Below are positions 39,775 to 52,700 of a stretch of DNA of 64,000 nt, in pieces; the first letter of the stretch is position 1, and every line of letters begins with the position of its first letter. Both the position numbers and the translations under genes were made by a program. Source of the stretch: Acridotheres tristis. Lineage: Eukaryota > Chordata > Aves > Passeriformes > Sturnidae. The stretch covers positions 8,103,034-8,167,033 of the forward strand of contig CM072888.1 in NCBI GenBank assembly GCA_037013685.1, read 5' to 3'. A model generated the notes under the pieces. The model was not told the origin of the DNA and did no database searches. It saw nothing but the letters and a program-made list of their open reading frames with translations.

Positions 39775-40215
39775 GCTTTGATTTTTATATGCTTTTTACT
39801 AGGTCATGGAGCCCTGGTAAAATTGTTTTCTTTAAAGCATAAATGGAAAATATCTGCTATTTATTTATTTTGATGTATTTATTGCAATTACATTTGCAAC
39901 TCATTTTATCTCACAGATTTTTATTTTCTTCTGAAGGAAGCAAAAGGCAAAATAAACAGCTTTTGAGACTGAAGCATTTTCTCTAGAGAAATAGAAAACA
40001 CTTCTTCCAAATTACTGAGAAGGCGGCTATGACAGAGAATGTCAGCACTTGCTTTTGTCGAAACTTTATGGAACATGGAACAATGTGGGGACAAAACAAG
40101 CTTCCAGTCCTTTTACAAGAGTCTTGGAGGGGGAATTTGCAGCCATGCAAATTGTGCCTATCACCTCAGAGAGTAACAGGTCCCTTGTTCTGAATTTAGA
40201 TAAAAGAAGCTGGCT
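39775..40215. promoter_or_regulatory. Candidate conserved non-coding element with POU octamer
   Basis: A complex, non-repetitive, non-coding block. It carries a perfect octamer ATGCAAAT (40145-40152), AATTACATTTGCAA (about 39886-39899) and a TGACA-GAGAA-TGTCA inverted pair (about 40030-40044) resembling TALE homeodomain cores. No open frame longer than 60 codons is present. Enhancer identity is an inference from motif density and lack of decay. Confidence 0.3.
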
Positions 40216-43200
40216 ATAATGTTTTAAAATTTATTAAGTAAATATTAATTATTATTTGTCCTGGGACTTGGAGAGGAGTGAAACTAAGGCAAGTTTTATC
40301 TCTAAGAATCTCTGACCCAATCCAGGCTTGTGACTTGAGATAGCAAAGCAGATTCCTGCCAGACATTTTGGCTGTGGGAGGTTCCTAAACAATACAGACA
40401 GAGAGAAACACCATCAAGGTAAATTCCCTTTGAAGAAGTATCAGTGTTTAGTTCAAACATCAGTGAACCCATTAGGAACTGAATGGTGGGTTTTGAGGAT
40501 GAGTTTATCTCCTCACCTTCATCCAGCATGTTTTTAGTAGGTTTTCAGTCTCCATTAAGAAGTAGGGAATTTTAAATAACTGTGTAAAATCCAAGCTAAG
40601 TCTTCTTCTAAGGTGCATATGCATATTCCTGAGTTTTGCTTTATGCTTGCTGTATGCTCTTGTCTAGAGACAGATTTTGGGATGATTTTTCATAGCAGCC
40701 AAAAAGGTTTCTTGCCCTCTGACTGACACTATCAAAATGAAATGGTGTGCACCCAGTTCACAGATGGTTATTCTGGGAATTGCATCAGTTCCATGCTGTG
40801 AGAGTGAGGGATCTGCATTTCTACAAATCTCAGAATGGATGATTATTTCTTGCTGTATCCTCAGGGTTAAAATCCCCCCCCAAAAGGAAGTAACTTTGAC
40901 CAGAATACATTCCCTCCCCTCACACACCACCCAACTGGAACAGCACTGAAGAATGGCATCGTGCAAGAGGGAGTGTTTGAGGATTATGTTCTCTTTTTAA
41001 TTTGCCAGAGGATCCAGGCTGATCATTGTCTGTATTTGTGTAGGTGATGTGTGCCAGTAAAACATAAACAGTCATAATTGTTATTTAAGCCCTAAACTCA
41101 AGGCTTCAGGGGTGGATGTGGCTTAGTGGCTTTCAAAGAGACTCTTCAGAAGGAAGGTCAGTGAATTACCTTAAAGGCAGCCATCCTCATAAGGATGATG
41201 TAAAATTTTCCTCACAAATCTGTCTTCAGCTCGCATTACAGACACATTACCTTCATAGCTTGCTTTAGGCAGCCTTCTGTTAGAAATGCTCTATACTACT
41301 TTTTGTTTCAATGAGTGAAACACATCAGTAAATGCTGCTTATCCTCATTCTTCTACCTCCTGCCTCTTACACCACAATTTCCCGATGCATCCAACCTAGT
41401 AATCAAAAAACAAACATACAAATCTGTAGATCAATCACATCAGTATAGATACAAAACAGAGGACTGAGTTTCATTATTTTTCTCCTGTTACTTTCCATAA
41501 CTAGGGGGCATGAAATAGATACAATATATTTCAAGGCAGGAGGGTTTACATATATATATTTTCGATTTTAAATACAGTATTCAAATGAAATTATTTCCCT
41601 TGAAAAGCATTTTACCGTTACTAATACTAACAACAGCTCATTCCCCTCATATCCACTCTCCAGTCTGTGGTGACATGATAAAACAAACTGCACAGAGGTT
41701 TTTTTATAAACACAGTCTTATTCCCATAAAAGGTTGGCCAGAGAACTGCAAATCATGTTTGGATTTCAGCAGGGCAACTCCCACTAGCTGAAAGCTGATA
41801 AAGCTTTTTGGAATCTCTCATGATCCAAATGTCTGAAGCGATCCTTGACACCCAGCAGCCAATTGAGCTGTGGCTGTCCACCACTCAGTGTATTAGAATG
41901 AAGCTATAAACAGAGCCATTTCTATTTTTTACAGTTTCCCTAATATGGATAATTGCACAGAATATTACTTCAGCTGCCAAGATGATATAACTGCACAGAG
42001 CCGCAATTTCAAAGAATACATTCTGAGAGCTCAGTGTGGTGCACGTTCCTTCTTATGTCATGTCTGTTCTATTTTTTCTCCACGTAAATAGCTCCTAACG
42101 TCTCTTCTTTCCCTCTGCCCCTCAAACAGCGGACTCTGTAATGGGAAAGAAAGGTAGTACTGAGCACAAGCCTATTTTTCTGGGCTAAAATAATCCACCT
42201 CAAACAAGAACATCTGCAAACCTAACCCTGTTGTTGAAATTCATCTCAGGTACTCTATGTATTTTGATTCCTCACATTCTCAAAGAGAGGAGTTACTTTT
42301 ATTTTGTTTTACTGCTGATAGCCCAGGCATTCAAGCCTGTGTATACGAATATCAGCTGAGACAGTGTGGAGAAGAAGCCTTATTCTTGCCTTCCTGGGAC
42401 AGTGAACACTCATTTATTCCACTTTCTTCACTGTGCTGCTTGTTTGGATAACATAATGAATTAGGTGCTTGGAAAAAAGAAATATGGAACAACGTGAGCA
42501 CTTTTCCCCAAAGCAGGCTCCCAGATACTTTGGCCGTGGGGTTTGCGGTGCATGGTCTTCCAGTTCTGCATTTGTAAACTGCTGCTGCCCTTAGCAGAGG
42601 AAGTTTTAATTTCTATCTACAGCCATAGTGCATTTAAAGTGCTTTTAATCTGGTTTATTTTTTTCTTAGTCACTCATATAGAAGGGAATCTTTGAAGGTA
42701 AAAAGAGATTTCAAGTCTGTTTACTTTTAGTCCAAGGAATCAGGATGAGTTACGGTGCGTTATTCAGTTGCATTCTGCTTTGTTCTGAATTTTCTCTTCC
42801 TCAAGTATCTGCATTCCATTCAATATGTAGTTTATACTGTGCTGTACCTCTTTTCTACCCTTTCATTTCCTCTCACCCACATTCCAGAGACTGGCATCCA
42901 CCACATCCCTCAAGGAGCCCTGTCACCCACCTTTCTGTTTTGTTTTTGTAATTTTGTGAAATTACCACTGTGAACAAGAAAAGACAAGCTGCTGCTCCCT
43001 GGCCCCACTTCCTGAACCTTGCCTTTTCTCAGGAGTGGCTGGACCCCTCCAGGGAGGTGTCCTGGGGCATCAGAGGCAGAGTGAAAGCTGCCACCATCAT
43101 GTCTAATCACTTCCTTCCAACGGGGAGGGACAGAGCAACATGGGCAGGGCTTTGTCTGGGCATAGCTCCAGCATCTGCAATCCTGCAATTAGGCAAAAAT

Positions 43201-46200
43201 CTTTTTCTGGAGGTCTTTACTCAGGTACATTGTTTCTGAATTCCAGCCAGCAAGTGGAAATTCACACCAGAAATTGGGAGGAAAATAAGTGGAAAGACAT
43301 CTGAAATAGAAAGGATAAAGGACAGAATAAATTGAGTGACCACCAGCATATATAGAACAAAGAATGAGAAAGCAATCATCCACTCCTGGAACTTAACAGG
43401 ATTTATTTTAAACTCCAACTGTCTGTTCATGAAAGGCAGGCAGAAAGCAGAATAGTGTTTTCCTAAGTATCAATTAGAGAGCAGCAGAAGGTACAGACCC
43501 AACCAAGTGAAAAATTGTGTATAATTTTTAGGTGGGTGACACTGGTGTTTCTCCGTTAGAAAATCCATTCTACAAGGAACAAGGAAGAATCTTCAGATTC
43601 TTATGAGAGAGCTAAAGGCACAAGATAATGCCAGCAGACTTGTTTGCATTAAGAGAGACTATTCTTCAGTAATGTTTTATTCCAAATTTTATGTCAGGAC
43701 GAAAAGCATGGTTTAATCAATTGATACAAGATCTAATACTTCTTCTTTCCTAATACAGTTCCCTCGCAAAATGAAAGTAACCTAACGTTTGGAAAGACTA
43801 GTTCTCCACCCTATAAAGACTTTCCAAATCCAGGAATATCCTTTCAGATGAACATTTATCAAGAGGAATCCACACGTGAGATCTGAGAAAGTTGTAGCCT
43901 GCTTTTCCACATTTGCACTTTCAAGGGAAGTATGTTGTGTTTTCACCTTGAGGCTTTAAAAATGAAAAAGGGTGATTTTGCTCAAAAAGATACTGTCAAG
44001 TACCAGGGGTCTTCTGGGTGTCCTTTTATTCTTTATTCTTTTGGCTAAGAACTGGAGTCATAAGCCTTTCTTGTGTGAAGTATGTGGATAAACCCCCTGT
44101 CACACGCCATGCTTAAGGAATTGAGTTTGCGTGGCAGAGATTAGACATGTAAGGAAGGAAAAGCTGCTAGTTTAAGAACTGAACCCTTCCTCTCCCTGGG
44201 TACCTAATTGATTGTGTGGAAGCTGCCCACACACAGCACTCTACACTGCTGGAAGCTGCTGATCCTCCCTCCAAGCTGGCTTGGCTCAGCGGGTGCTCAC
44301 ACATCCTTGCAGTGTCCTGACAACTGGCTTAATGCTTGTGGGATCAGCTGTCTTCCCCATGATCATAGCATGGAGTACATCAGGTGTCAGTGTGCTTGTC
44401 TGGACGTTTTTAAAGAGGGGAAAATGCTGATTTGCAGCATAATGGGTAAATTGATGATTAGGCCAGCCAAAGAGCAGCACTAAGCTGAGTGCCTTAATTC
44501 CACAGCTAAGAGCAGCAGGAGCTGCATCCTCGTCTGCAGTGTCTGCTCCAAATCAACATAGAAGATTAAAAAAAACAAAGGTAGAAAACCAGGTGCTATA
44601 AACAGTACTGCCTTACAGAAATATAATGCTGTTTCATCATACAAGTATATAATAATATTTTCCACCTGTTAAACTTTTTTAAAGGCAGCAAGAATTATTG
44701 CAGGGCAGAAATGAAACACATGCTCACATCTGAGTATCTTAAAATATATGTCTGTATGATTCTTGCCTAGAATCACCAGGGAACATTCAGCGATGATGTA
44801 CCAGTGAAGAAAAAGCTCTGTCTTAAACTTCTTCTTGATGATTGACTAGCAAAAGAAATTCACAGAAATGTTGTGGATAAATAGCATGCCTTATTTATAT
44901 AATTTAAACTGCTGCTGGAATGTAAGAATAATGATCAGCCAATAAATAGTTTACAGAAGGGGAAATACGGTTAAAGTGAGAAAAGATGAAGATTAGGAAA
45001 TTAGTATTAGTGTTGCTAGAATGAAGTGAATTCAATTCTATTTTTAATCTTTGTCATTCAATGGAAGCATCCTTTTAAATAAAAATAATGCTGTTTTTAA
45101 GGTACTCCAAGGGAGCTTCTTTTGATTATTCATCATTAAAGAACTCAAATGAGAAGGCTATCTGCAATTTTCTATTTCCATGTCAGGAGAAGGAGAGGGT
45201 CAGGTTCCTAGAGTTTTTCAGGACTAGCTATATTTAACTATATGAAAAACTTCACAGTACTTGTTATGGAAATGAAAAATCAAAGTGAAATCACATTCCT
45301 CTCTTGAGAGAATAGATTAGAAAAGCAAAAATTACTGTTAGTGGTTGCCCTCATTTTAGGCTTGAAGCAGACTGTGATAGAAACTACATTGTGAAATAAA
45401 TTATTCCTTTTTAATTACTTGCAATAGAAGTTATACCTTTATCTATAAAATCAAAGTAACTGATAGATAAGAGGAATGTTGACTTATTTAATGGCTAAAC
45501 TGATTTACACCTTCAATTCATGAAACATGGAAGAGGACTTGATCATCTGTTACTACAGTGTAGGAGCCTGAGCAGCCCCGACGTGCTGACAGATTGCATT
45601 CAGCAATATGCTTCTTCTCCAGGGAAAATGCTGGTTCTTATTTTGAAAGATTCAGGCACTGCTCAGATATGAGTATCTATAAAATGCTCATTAGGGACAA
45701 TAAAAATCATTCTCAATGACTGCAGTGATATTAGGTGCCTTCAGAACCTTGATTAATTTTCATACTTGTTTTTGGGAATTTGCCTTGTGGAGAGATTCTG
45801 CAGTCAGGGCTAACTTGTCTTTTGGGTTTATGCTCTCATTTTGAGCTAAAGAGAGGATTTTTTATGCAGGGCTGTCTGCAACTTGCATTTGCTCAAGCTC
45901 CTATTCTGCACCAAAGTGCTAAGGCCACAAATCCTGGGTGGGCTGAGGGAAACATCTAACTCCGTACCTGGGCTCCAACAGCATCCAGGAGCTGAATTAT
46001 AGGAGACGCTGAAAACTGGGTGAATGCAGAGGGATAATTCTTTATCCCTGTGGTCTTCAGCTCCCATCAAGCCCCTCTCTAAAACTGCAGAGCAATTACA
46101 GAGCAGCCATTGTTTGGTGCAGAAGGAGGTCATGAAGAAATGGCATCTGCTCTCTCCCATCATCTGAGTGTTTCTCATTAGCACAGCACCTGTGCATCTT

Positions 46201-47027
46201 ATTGGGAAATTACATCCAACAGGCTGCAGAAAATGGGAGAGGGAGAACCCCTAAAAGAGTGTTGATAGATGGGTAACCTCTTAACTTTTTTGGACTATCA
46301 CCTAAAATAAAAGGGATTAAGATAAACTTCTGCCTTAATGCTCTAGTGCCTTACAGGGCAGGTTTTCAGTAAGTGCATTGCAACTCATTGTTCACTCATA
46401 TCTGCTCACCACCAGGTTCATTACTAAATCATTGATACAATATTATGGTTTTTTATTTAAGTCAAATATTCAATGTCTACTACATGAAGTGAAAACAATT
46501 TCATTGTACTACTGAAAAAAAAAAAAGATTAATTTTTTTCAAGTAATATGTAAGGGGAAAAAAAAGCATACATAGAAAATGTGAAAAAACAAGGTGATAT
46601 TTTGCCCCATTTTGCCCACTCCCTCTTTATCCTTATCCTACTGGGCTTATTTAGATCTACCATTAATAAGCAAATGCAAGCATATAGAAATTATAATATG
46701 CCAAAAAATTTCATGAATCATCTCTGCAAGGGGTAGTTAAAATAAAACAATTCTTGTCAAACAGTCTCAAATAATGAAATAGGAACCGTGCTCATTTAAT
46801 TAGATTAAGGTATCAGTTAAAAACTCAGTGTAATATTAAATGTATCAATTTATCTACAAGTAAAGAAGAATATTTATGTCTTGGCAGAATGTATTTTTAA
46901 TTTCTCTGGCACATAAATTAGTTATGATAGCCAGAAAAGACAATATGTTCTGAAACTGGTAACGATTAAGAAACAGAGTTAATAAAGGCTTTGTCTGCTC
47001 AAAAAAATGTAGGTAGGAGTAGATGGA
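40216..47027. other. Unique non-coding sequence
   Basis: No gene is recognised. Complex, apparently non-repetitive stretches (about 41800-42060 and 45550-45720) might be constrained, but they lack a distinguishing motif. GC-richer DNA lies at 42880-43190 and 44210-44410, where overlapping frames on both strands (up to 92 codons) lack domains. A poly-A run is near 46516-46527. The 112-codon minus-strand frame (45846-46184) shows no recognisable family. Confidence 0.55.
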
Positions 47028-47430
47028 TGTCCTGGTTCTGTCCAGGACAGAGTTAACTTTTGCAGTAGCCAGGAAGGGGCCTGGTCAGGACCTGGAGGTT
47101 TCTGTAGGACCTCACGTCATTGCTGTGGGCAGGGGAAGGGGATGTTCCTCCAGGGAGAATGGGAGAATGGGTTTCTTCCAGCTGGGGAAGTGTGGCTGAC
47201 GTTGTGGGTTCCACACAGGCTCCATGGGGAGCACTTTAAAAAAAAAAAAATTTCGTGTGAATCATTCTCTCTTTTGTACACTTTTATTATTATTAATATT
47301 GTCGCTGTTACTGTTTATTCTCTTATCTCATTGATTTTTCCATTAAATTGTTCTTATCTCAATACGGGTTCTTTGCCTTTTGTGTCTCCACTTGAGGGAG
47401 GGGAAGTGGCACCTGGTTTCAGCAGGAGTA
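47028..47430 (+). mobile_element. ERV LTR (3'-truncated)
   Basis: The segment starts TGTCCTGGTTCTGTCCAGGA, a TG-initiated LTR start related to the one at 47636, and continues through an A-rich patch (about 47237-47250). The poly-A hexamer ATTAAA is at 47342-47347, followed by TTGTTCTTATCTCAA. Its second half matches the LTR piece at 24529-24830. The sequence stops before a CA terminus (around GTTTCAGCAGG), and no internal retroviral genes follow, so it is a solo or broken LTR. The 116-codon frame across it (47142-47492) is not a host gene. Confidence 0.82.
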
Positions 47431-47635
47431 CTGAAGTGCAGAACACCATTCTTATAGAGGGTCATTTAAGCAATAGGCATCCACATTTTTAAGGAAGGGA
47501 ATGAAGAAGGGAAACAGAGAGTACTGCATCAGAAAGAAAGTTTTGTCAAGGATGCAGCTAGAGAAGTGCTGTATATCTGATATACATTGCATCCTCCAAG
47601 TCTTATTAAATAAATGAGCAAGTTAATAGCAGGCT

Positions 47636-48197
47636 TGTGCTGGTTTTGGCTGGGGTAGAGTTGATTTCCTTCCCAGTGGCTGCTATGGGGCTGTGTTTTG
47701 GATTTGTGCTGAACAAATAAATAACACAGAGATGTTTTTGTTATTGCTGAGCCAAGGCCTTCTCTGCTTTTCATGCCAGCTGTGCTGGTGAGGAAGGTGG
47801 GAGTGTCTGGGAGGGTGGGAGGGGGACACAGCCAGGACAGGTGACCCCCGCTGGCCAAAGGGATATTCCAGACCATATGACATCATTATATATCAGTATA
47901 TAAACTGGGGGGAAGAAGAGGGAAAGGGGAACATTTGGAGTGATGATTTTGTCTCCCCAAGTCACCATGATGGGACCCTGCTGTCCTGGAAATGGCTGAA
48001 CACCTTCCTGCCCATGGGAAGCACTGAATTAATACCTTGGTTTCCTTTGCTTGTGTTTGTGGCTTTTGCTTTCCCTATTAAACTGTCTTTATCTCAGCTG
48101 ATGTGTTTTCTTTCCTTTACCCTTCCCATTGTCCCTCCAGGACCCTGCAGGTGAGGGATTGAGTGAGCGAGACCCTGCCAGGTTGTTGTCCATGACA
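47636..48197 (+). mobile_element. Solo ERV LTR, near full length
   Basis: It runs from TGTGCTGGTTTTGGCTGGGG to TTGTTGTCCATGACA, with TG/CA ends. Inside are a TATA box (TATATAAA, 47897-47904) followed by CTGGGGGGAAG, a poly-A signal ATTAAA (48077-48082) and the CTGTCTTTATCTCA downstream motif. These give a U3-R-U5 order on the plus strand. No internal retroviral sequence flanks it. Immediate flanks (AGGCT and TGGTC) do not form a clean 5-bp target duplication, so either the ends are slightly misplaced or the flanks have decayed. Minus-strand frames of 65-115 codons over it are antisense LTR artefacts. Confidence 0.88.
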
Positions 48198-49639
48198 TGG
48201 TCAGACTTGGAATTTGAGCAGCACCTTTAGGCAGTTTTTACTGAAATGTAAAAATAACACTTTTACAGCTGTTTTTAGACACATAGAGATATCTCTTGGA
48301 AAAATTTCACAACTGAGAATCTGGACATAAATCTAATCACATATATTATCAAATACTTGGTATTTTCCTTACTTCTTATCCTATTTATAAAGTATAATTC
48401 AGCTATATGATGATACTTTGATCTCAGGAAATTGAATGGCTACAGTGGAACAAATTTGCTGTAGTCTTCCTATTAGAGCTCTCTCAGATTTGTTTGCTTT
48501 TAAATACATATATGCAAATATGTATATGAACATATAAAATACATAACATATGTCTATTTTTATATTTTTAAAAATCGTGATCCAAACCTTGAATGCTTCT
48601 TTTGCAACAGGGCTAGATTTTCAATTGGATGGTGTGCCCAAGGACATCAGACAAGGAAGATAAACTCCATCAAGACCCTTCCAAGAATTTATATATAGTA
48701 TGACTTAGAGGGTGTGAGGTTGTTTCAATTCCTTTCCTGAGGTTAAAAGTGACATTGGATTTAGCTTGACTCATGGCTGAACAAAATGTGTAATAAGTCC
48801 TCCTGCCAGTAGTAATGACAGACAGTTGAATGAGCACAACCAATTCAGTCAGCTCCTTGGCAAAGTTATGATTATTGGTTATGGAAGTAAGAAAGTTCTC
48901 ACTATAAGATCAATAAACAAACCTGCCCACTTCACATGATCCCCTTTTGAGGCCATGGTTTTCTCATCTTTCCAGCCTGTTATTCTGAAGAGACCATGTT
49001 TGGCTAGTTCTTGGATATTTTTTCAGATTCCTATTAGTGAGTGCCAAAAGATTTCTGAAGTTCAGCAGTTCCTGCTGCCTATGGTATAATGACCTTTCTA
49101 ATACCAGGGAAGCAGTGGCAGATGTCTAATGTTTTTTGGCCAAAAAAGAAGAAAAAAAATTATTTCCAAATGTCAGATGCAGAGACCTCATTCAGACAAA
49201 ATAGTTGCTTCCAAATTTCATGCAAGTTGGGATCATAAGGAACCACTAGTTCTCTTATCCTTCTCTTCTGGAAGGCTCATACTTTGTTAATGTTTTTCTT
49301 GGGCTTTAATAAGAAGGATTTTATATCCTAAAGATCACAGTAGGAAATAATGTTTGCTGAGAAGTTCATTCAGTAGTGATATTGCTAGATGTGACTTCAG
49401 AGATTCCATAGCTGTGTTGGTAAAGATATCCCTTGATCCTTTAAATCTAGTTCTGTGAAATTCCTGTTTTACCCTTGATGATTAGTAGTTACAGATGGGT
49501 CTAGCCATTTCTGTAAACCACTTTGTAAACACTAAAGCAAATACCTTGGAAGAATCTCAGTATATGACACCATTTACTGCTCAAATCCAGCAGCCCACCA
49601 AAGACACTCACTGTGCTCTTTGAAGCCCAGCTGATGGGC
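48198..49639. other. Unique or unrecognisable old repeat sequence
   Basis: No gene is recognised. It contains an 8-bp-arm inverted repeat (48504-48525) whose loop region includes a perfect octamer ATGCAAAT (48512-48519). The part from about 48850 could be a continuation of the decayed CR1 that is recognisable at 49640-49790, but I cannot align it. Confidence 0.4.
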
Positions 49640-49790
49640 AATATTTCCACTTGTAATCAAAGGTCAGACTGACTGGTCTGTTGTTCCCAGTTGTTCTTTC
49701 CATTCTTTCAGAATTTTCAAGGATTTGTGACTCTTTAAACTTCTGGAATGTTCCCAGTTTTGTGAGGACTAGTAGATATTAACATGAGAG
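49640..49790 (-). mobile_element. Decayed CR1-like reverse transcriptase fragment
   Basis: Translated on the minus strand, the segment around 49662-49710 reads KEWKEQLGNNRPVSLTF. This fits the hallmark N(Y)RPVSLT block of LINE reverse transcriptases of the CR1 clade, preceded by a lysine-rich stretch as expected. The surrounding sequence quickly becomes unalignable and contains stops, indicating an old insertion. Only the motif block is secure; the element boundaries are estimates. Confidence 0.55.
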
Positions 49791-52700
49791 AATAAAATAT
49801 TTTTTTATCATTTTCTTCATGACATTTGACTGTCACTTTCTCTGGCACAGTTGATTAAAAAATACTTTTTAATGGTAATGGCTCTTTCTAGTCTTATAGC
49901 AGCTGACAACGTGTTTATTACACTAATATATGCCACCAATGCCCCTCCACTTACCATTATATGGATATAATTTTTCCAGCTTAGATCTTTCTGCAGTTTG
50001 AACAGTCATGTGCAAGAGTACTTGGCAAGCAGCTTTCCTTCAAAAAGAAGCACCAAGGTTTATCTCCAGCATAGCTCTGGTGTTCACAAGGTACCTTGGC
50101 TGCCTTCAAGGTTTTTTTTCACCTTGCATGCTAAATCAGAAATTTTAAAGTGAAACTAAAACTTTCTTTGTAATTTTTCTGAAGTGCTGCTGGACAAGGT
50201 GATTGGGTGAAACAACTATCAGAGGACAGCTAAGAAAATACTTCAGGTCTGACAGATAAATATAGTTACACAATCATAAACAAAAATTTAATGACAGCAA
50301 ACCACTGACAGCAATCCATAACATGCCCATTTAAATTTTACTGTAACTTATTTAGGGAACCAGAGTAATGAGAGCCACAGTATATTGTATTGCTTTTCAG
50401 TAACAGACTACTTTGGGATCATTTTATGCTCTTGTAAAAGTAAATGTCTGTAAATGACAATCAAGGATGACAGACAGCAGAAGTCAGCATTAACATGATA
50501 ACTGGCTCTACACATCATGTTGCTTATAAATTGATGGTGTTACATTTAATCTCAGTTCATAATGGGGGACAAAAATGTAAGTAGGCATAATAAAATTTCT
50601 AAATGGAAAATTCAGACTTGATAACATCCTAATGTATATGAAGCCATTTATCTGTTTGGTGTGAGTCTGCATATTTCTGGTTATTCTCATGTAGCAAAGG
50701 AAAGGGTTTGCTTTTTGCCAAACACATACTAAACTTTATTAAAATCACTTTGAATCAATTTACTCTGTATGAGTACTAATATTTCATATTTCCCAGAAGG
50801 ACCAAAGGCATACATGCCAAGAAACCAGCAGTATTTTAGACTGCTGTCATCCAAATGTAAAAACCGTGGCAGTTGCACTGTGGTTATGTCCAGAAATCCA
50901 CACTCACACACACATAAGTAAAGCTGCTCCCATCATGTCAGATATAGTTTGGCTTTAAGTGAAAGAGCATTTTTAGTGATGTAATATTACTTTCTCTGGT
51001 TTATTTACAGACATCCATTTTAATTTGTCTCTCTGAGTTATGCCAAGCATAATCTTTTTCACCATCTGTATATAGTCTTTCATATATACTTATGGTATTT
51101 CTGTCACTATAAATAGCTGTTGTGATTGTACTTACTAACCCACAGTATAATTGGCTTTGACTAGGGTTGATTTCATAATTAGTCTCAGTATTTATGTTAG
51201 AAATATTATGTCAATATTAAGTAAAGTTTCTTATACATATTTTGTCACTGAAGCATTCAACTTCTTTATGGCTAGGTGGCTTTAATACATCTCAAATATT
51301 GCTTATATGGTGAGACTCTACCATTATCCTAAGAAAAATAGGTTTGTCCCTAGATGTAGAGTGGATGAGATCAGCAATTACCTGTCTCACACCCTTTCTA
51401 TTTCATACTGAGGAACAAGGGGGAAAAAAATCAATAGATCCCTACAGATTTTGCACACTTGAAAAAAACGCAGTGGCAGATAGGAGGCAGAAAAAAGAGA
51501 GCTTCCCTGAGAGTACAAAGTATGTTCAGCACTAGTTACCTGAAATTTTGCAAAGAATTATTATATGCTTTTCTTTTTTTTCTTTCCTTCAGGATTTATT
51601 AAGGAAGCAACCCAAGTGCTGTGTGAACATTACAAAGATACAGCTGCCTCTGCTGTCCTTTGCAGCCTCAAAAGCTGGAAGATTTAGGAAAATCTCCCAG
51701 AGTAACTTCAGCTCCTTTAAATTCTTTATTTAAGCTGTTGCATTATTCAGAGAGTTAAGATTTTCCATACTGGTAGAGATCCAATAAGCATTTTTTTTAC
51801 TTTTTAAGGAGTCATCTTCACCATCAGAACCACTTTCTCTTCTGTACATGTAGCTCTTTCTCTTTACAATCCTTCTGGTGTCTTTTAGAAGATTTGACAG
51901 GATGAAAAAATGTCCCTTTTATTTTCCTTTGGACACCAAGCATGGTTCTTGCTTACTTTTAAGAGCTGAAATTCAAATTTGAGCATTTCAACAGAAGAAA
52001 GTAAAAAAAAAAAAAAACAAAGGGAGGTCTCAGCGCAGACCATTCTTCAGATTCAGGTTCAGAGTTGAATGAAAAAATAATATGCTTGTTCTGGTTATTT
52101 TTCATGTAGAAAGGTGACTGGACATGTAAAATAACCACAACTGGCAAATAAATTATTGATCACAGTGCAGCCTTCAACTAAATGCAAAATTAAACATTTA
52201 TTCTGATCAATAAATGATGTGACAGTTGTGGCTATTGCCTATGTTAAGTTGGATTTCCATATATCTGTGTCCCAATTAGGTGTCCTGGGCTCAGAGCTGT
52301 GGAAGATTTGCTGGTACCTAAGGCAGGAGGACAATTTGCTGGGCTTGCTGTCCTTCCTTTCCTCCACAAGTGTGTCAGCCTGGATCCTTTCTGGAGGAGT
52401 TTCCCACCACTGGGCTCAGAGGGAGCCCAGGGGAGCTCAGGGGATCAGATGTGCCAGGGGTGCCCAAAGTGAATCCTTGGAAGGTGAGAGCATCCTTCCT
52501 GCAGCACACACAGGGGTTTTCAACGTGTCCCCTCGTTAACTCCTGATTTTGGGGAAGCTAAATCTCCTTAGAGAGTGTAAGTGGTGGACAGGGTAAAGAG
52601 CTGATTTTAAGTTGTCATTTCTGCCCTCACCTTCCCCATCTAATTCGCTCCCTCTGAAGAAAATTCATCATTTTTATTTTCTGTTTCTTATGGCCCTCCT

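Noticed and set aside
47529..47968. Minus-strand frames of 65-115 codons
   Set aside because: They are antisense to the solo LTR at 47636-48197; LTRs of this type commonly leave open antisense frames that get misannotated as proteins.
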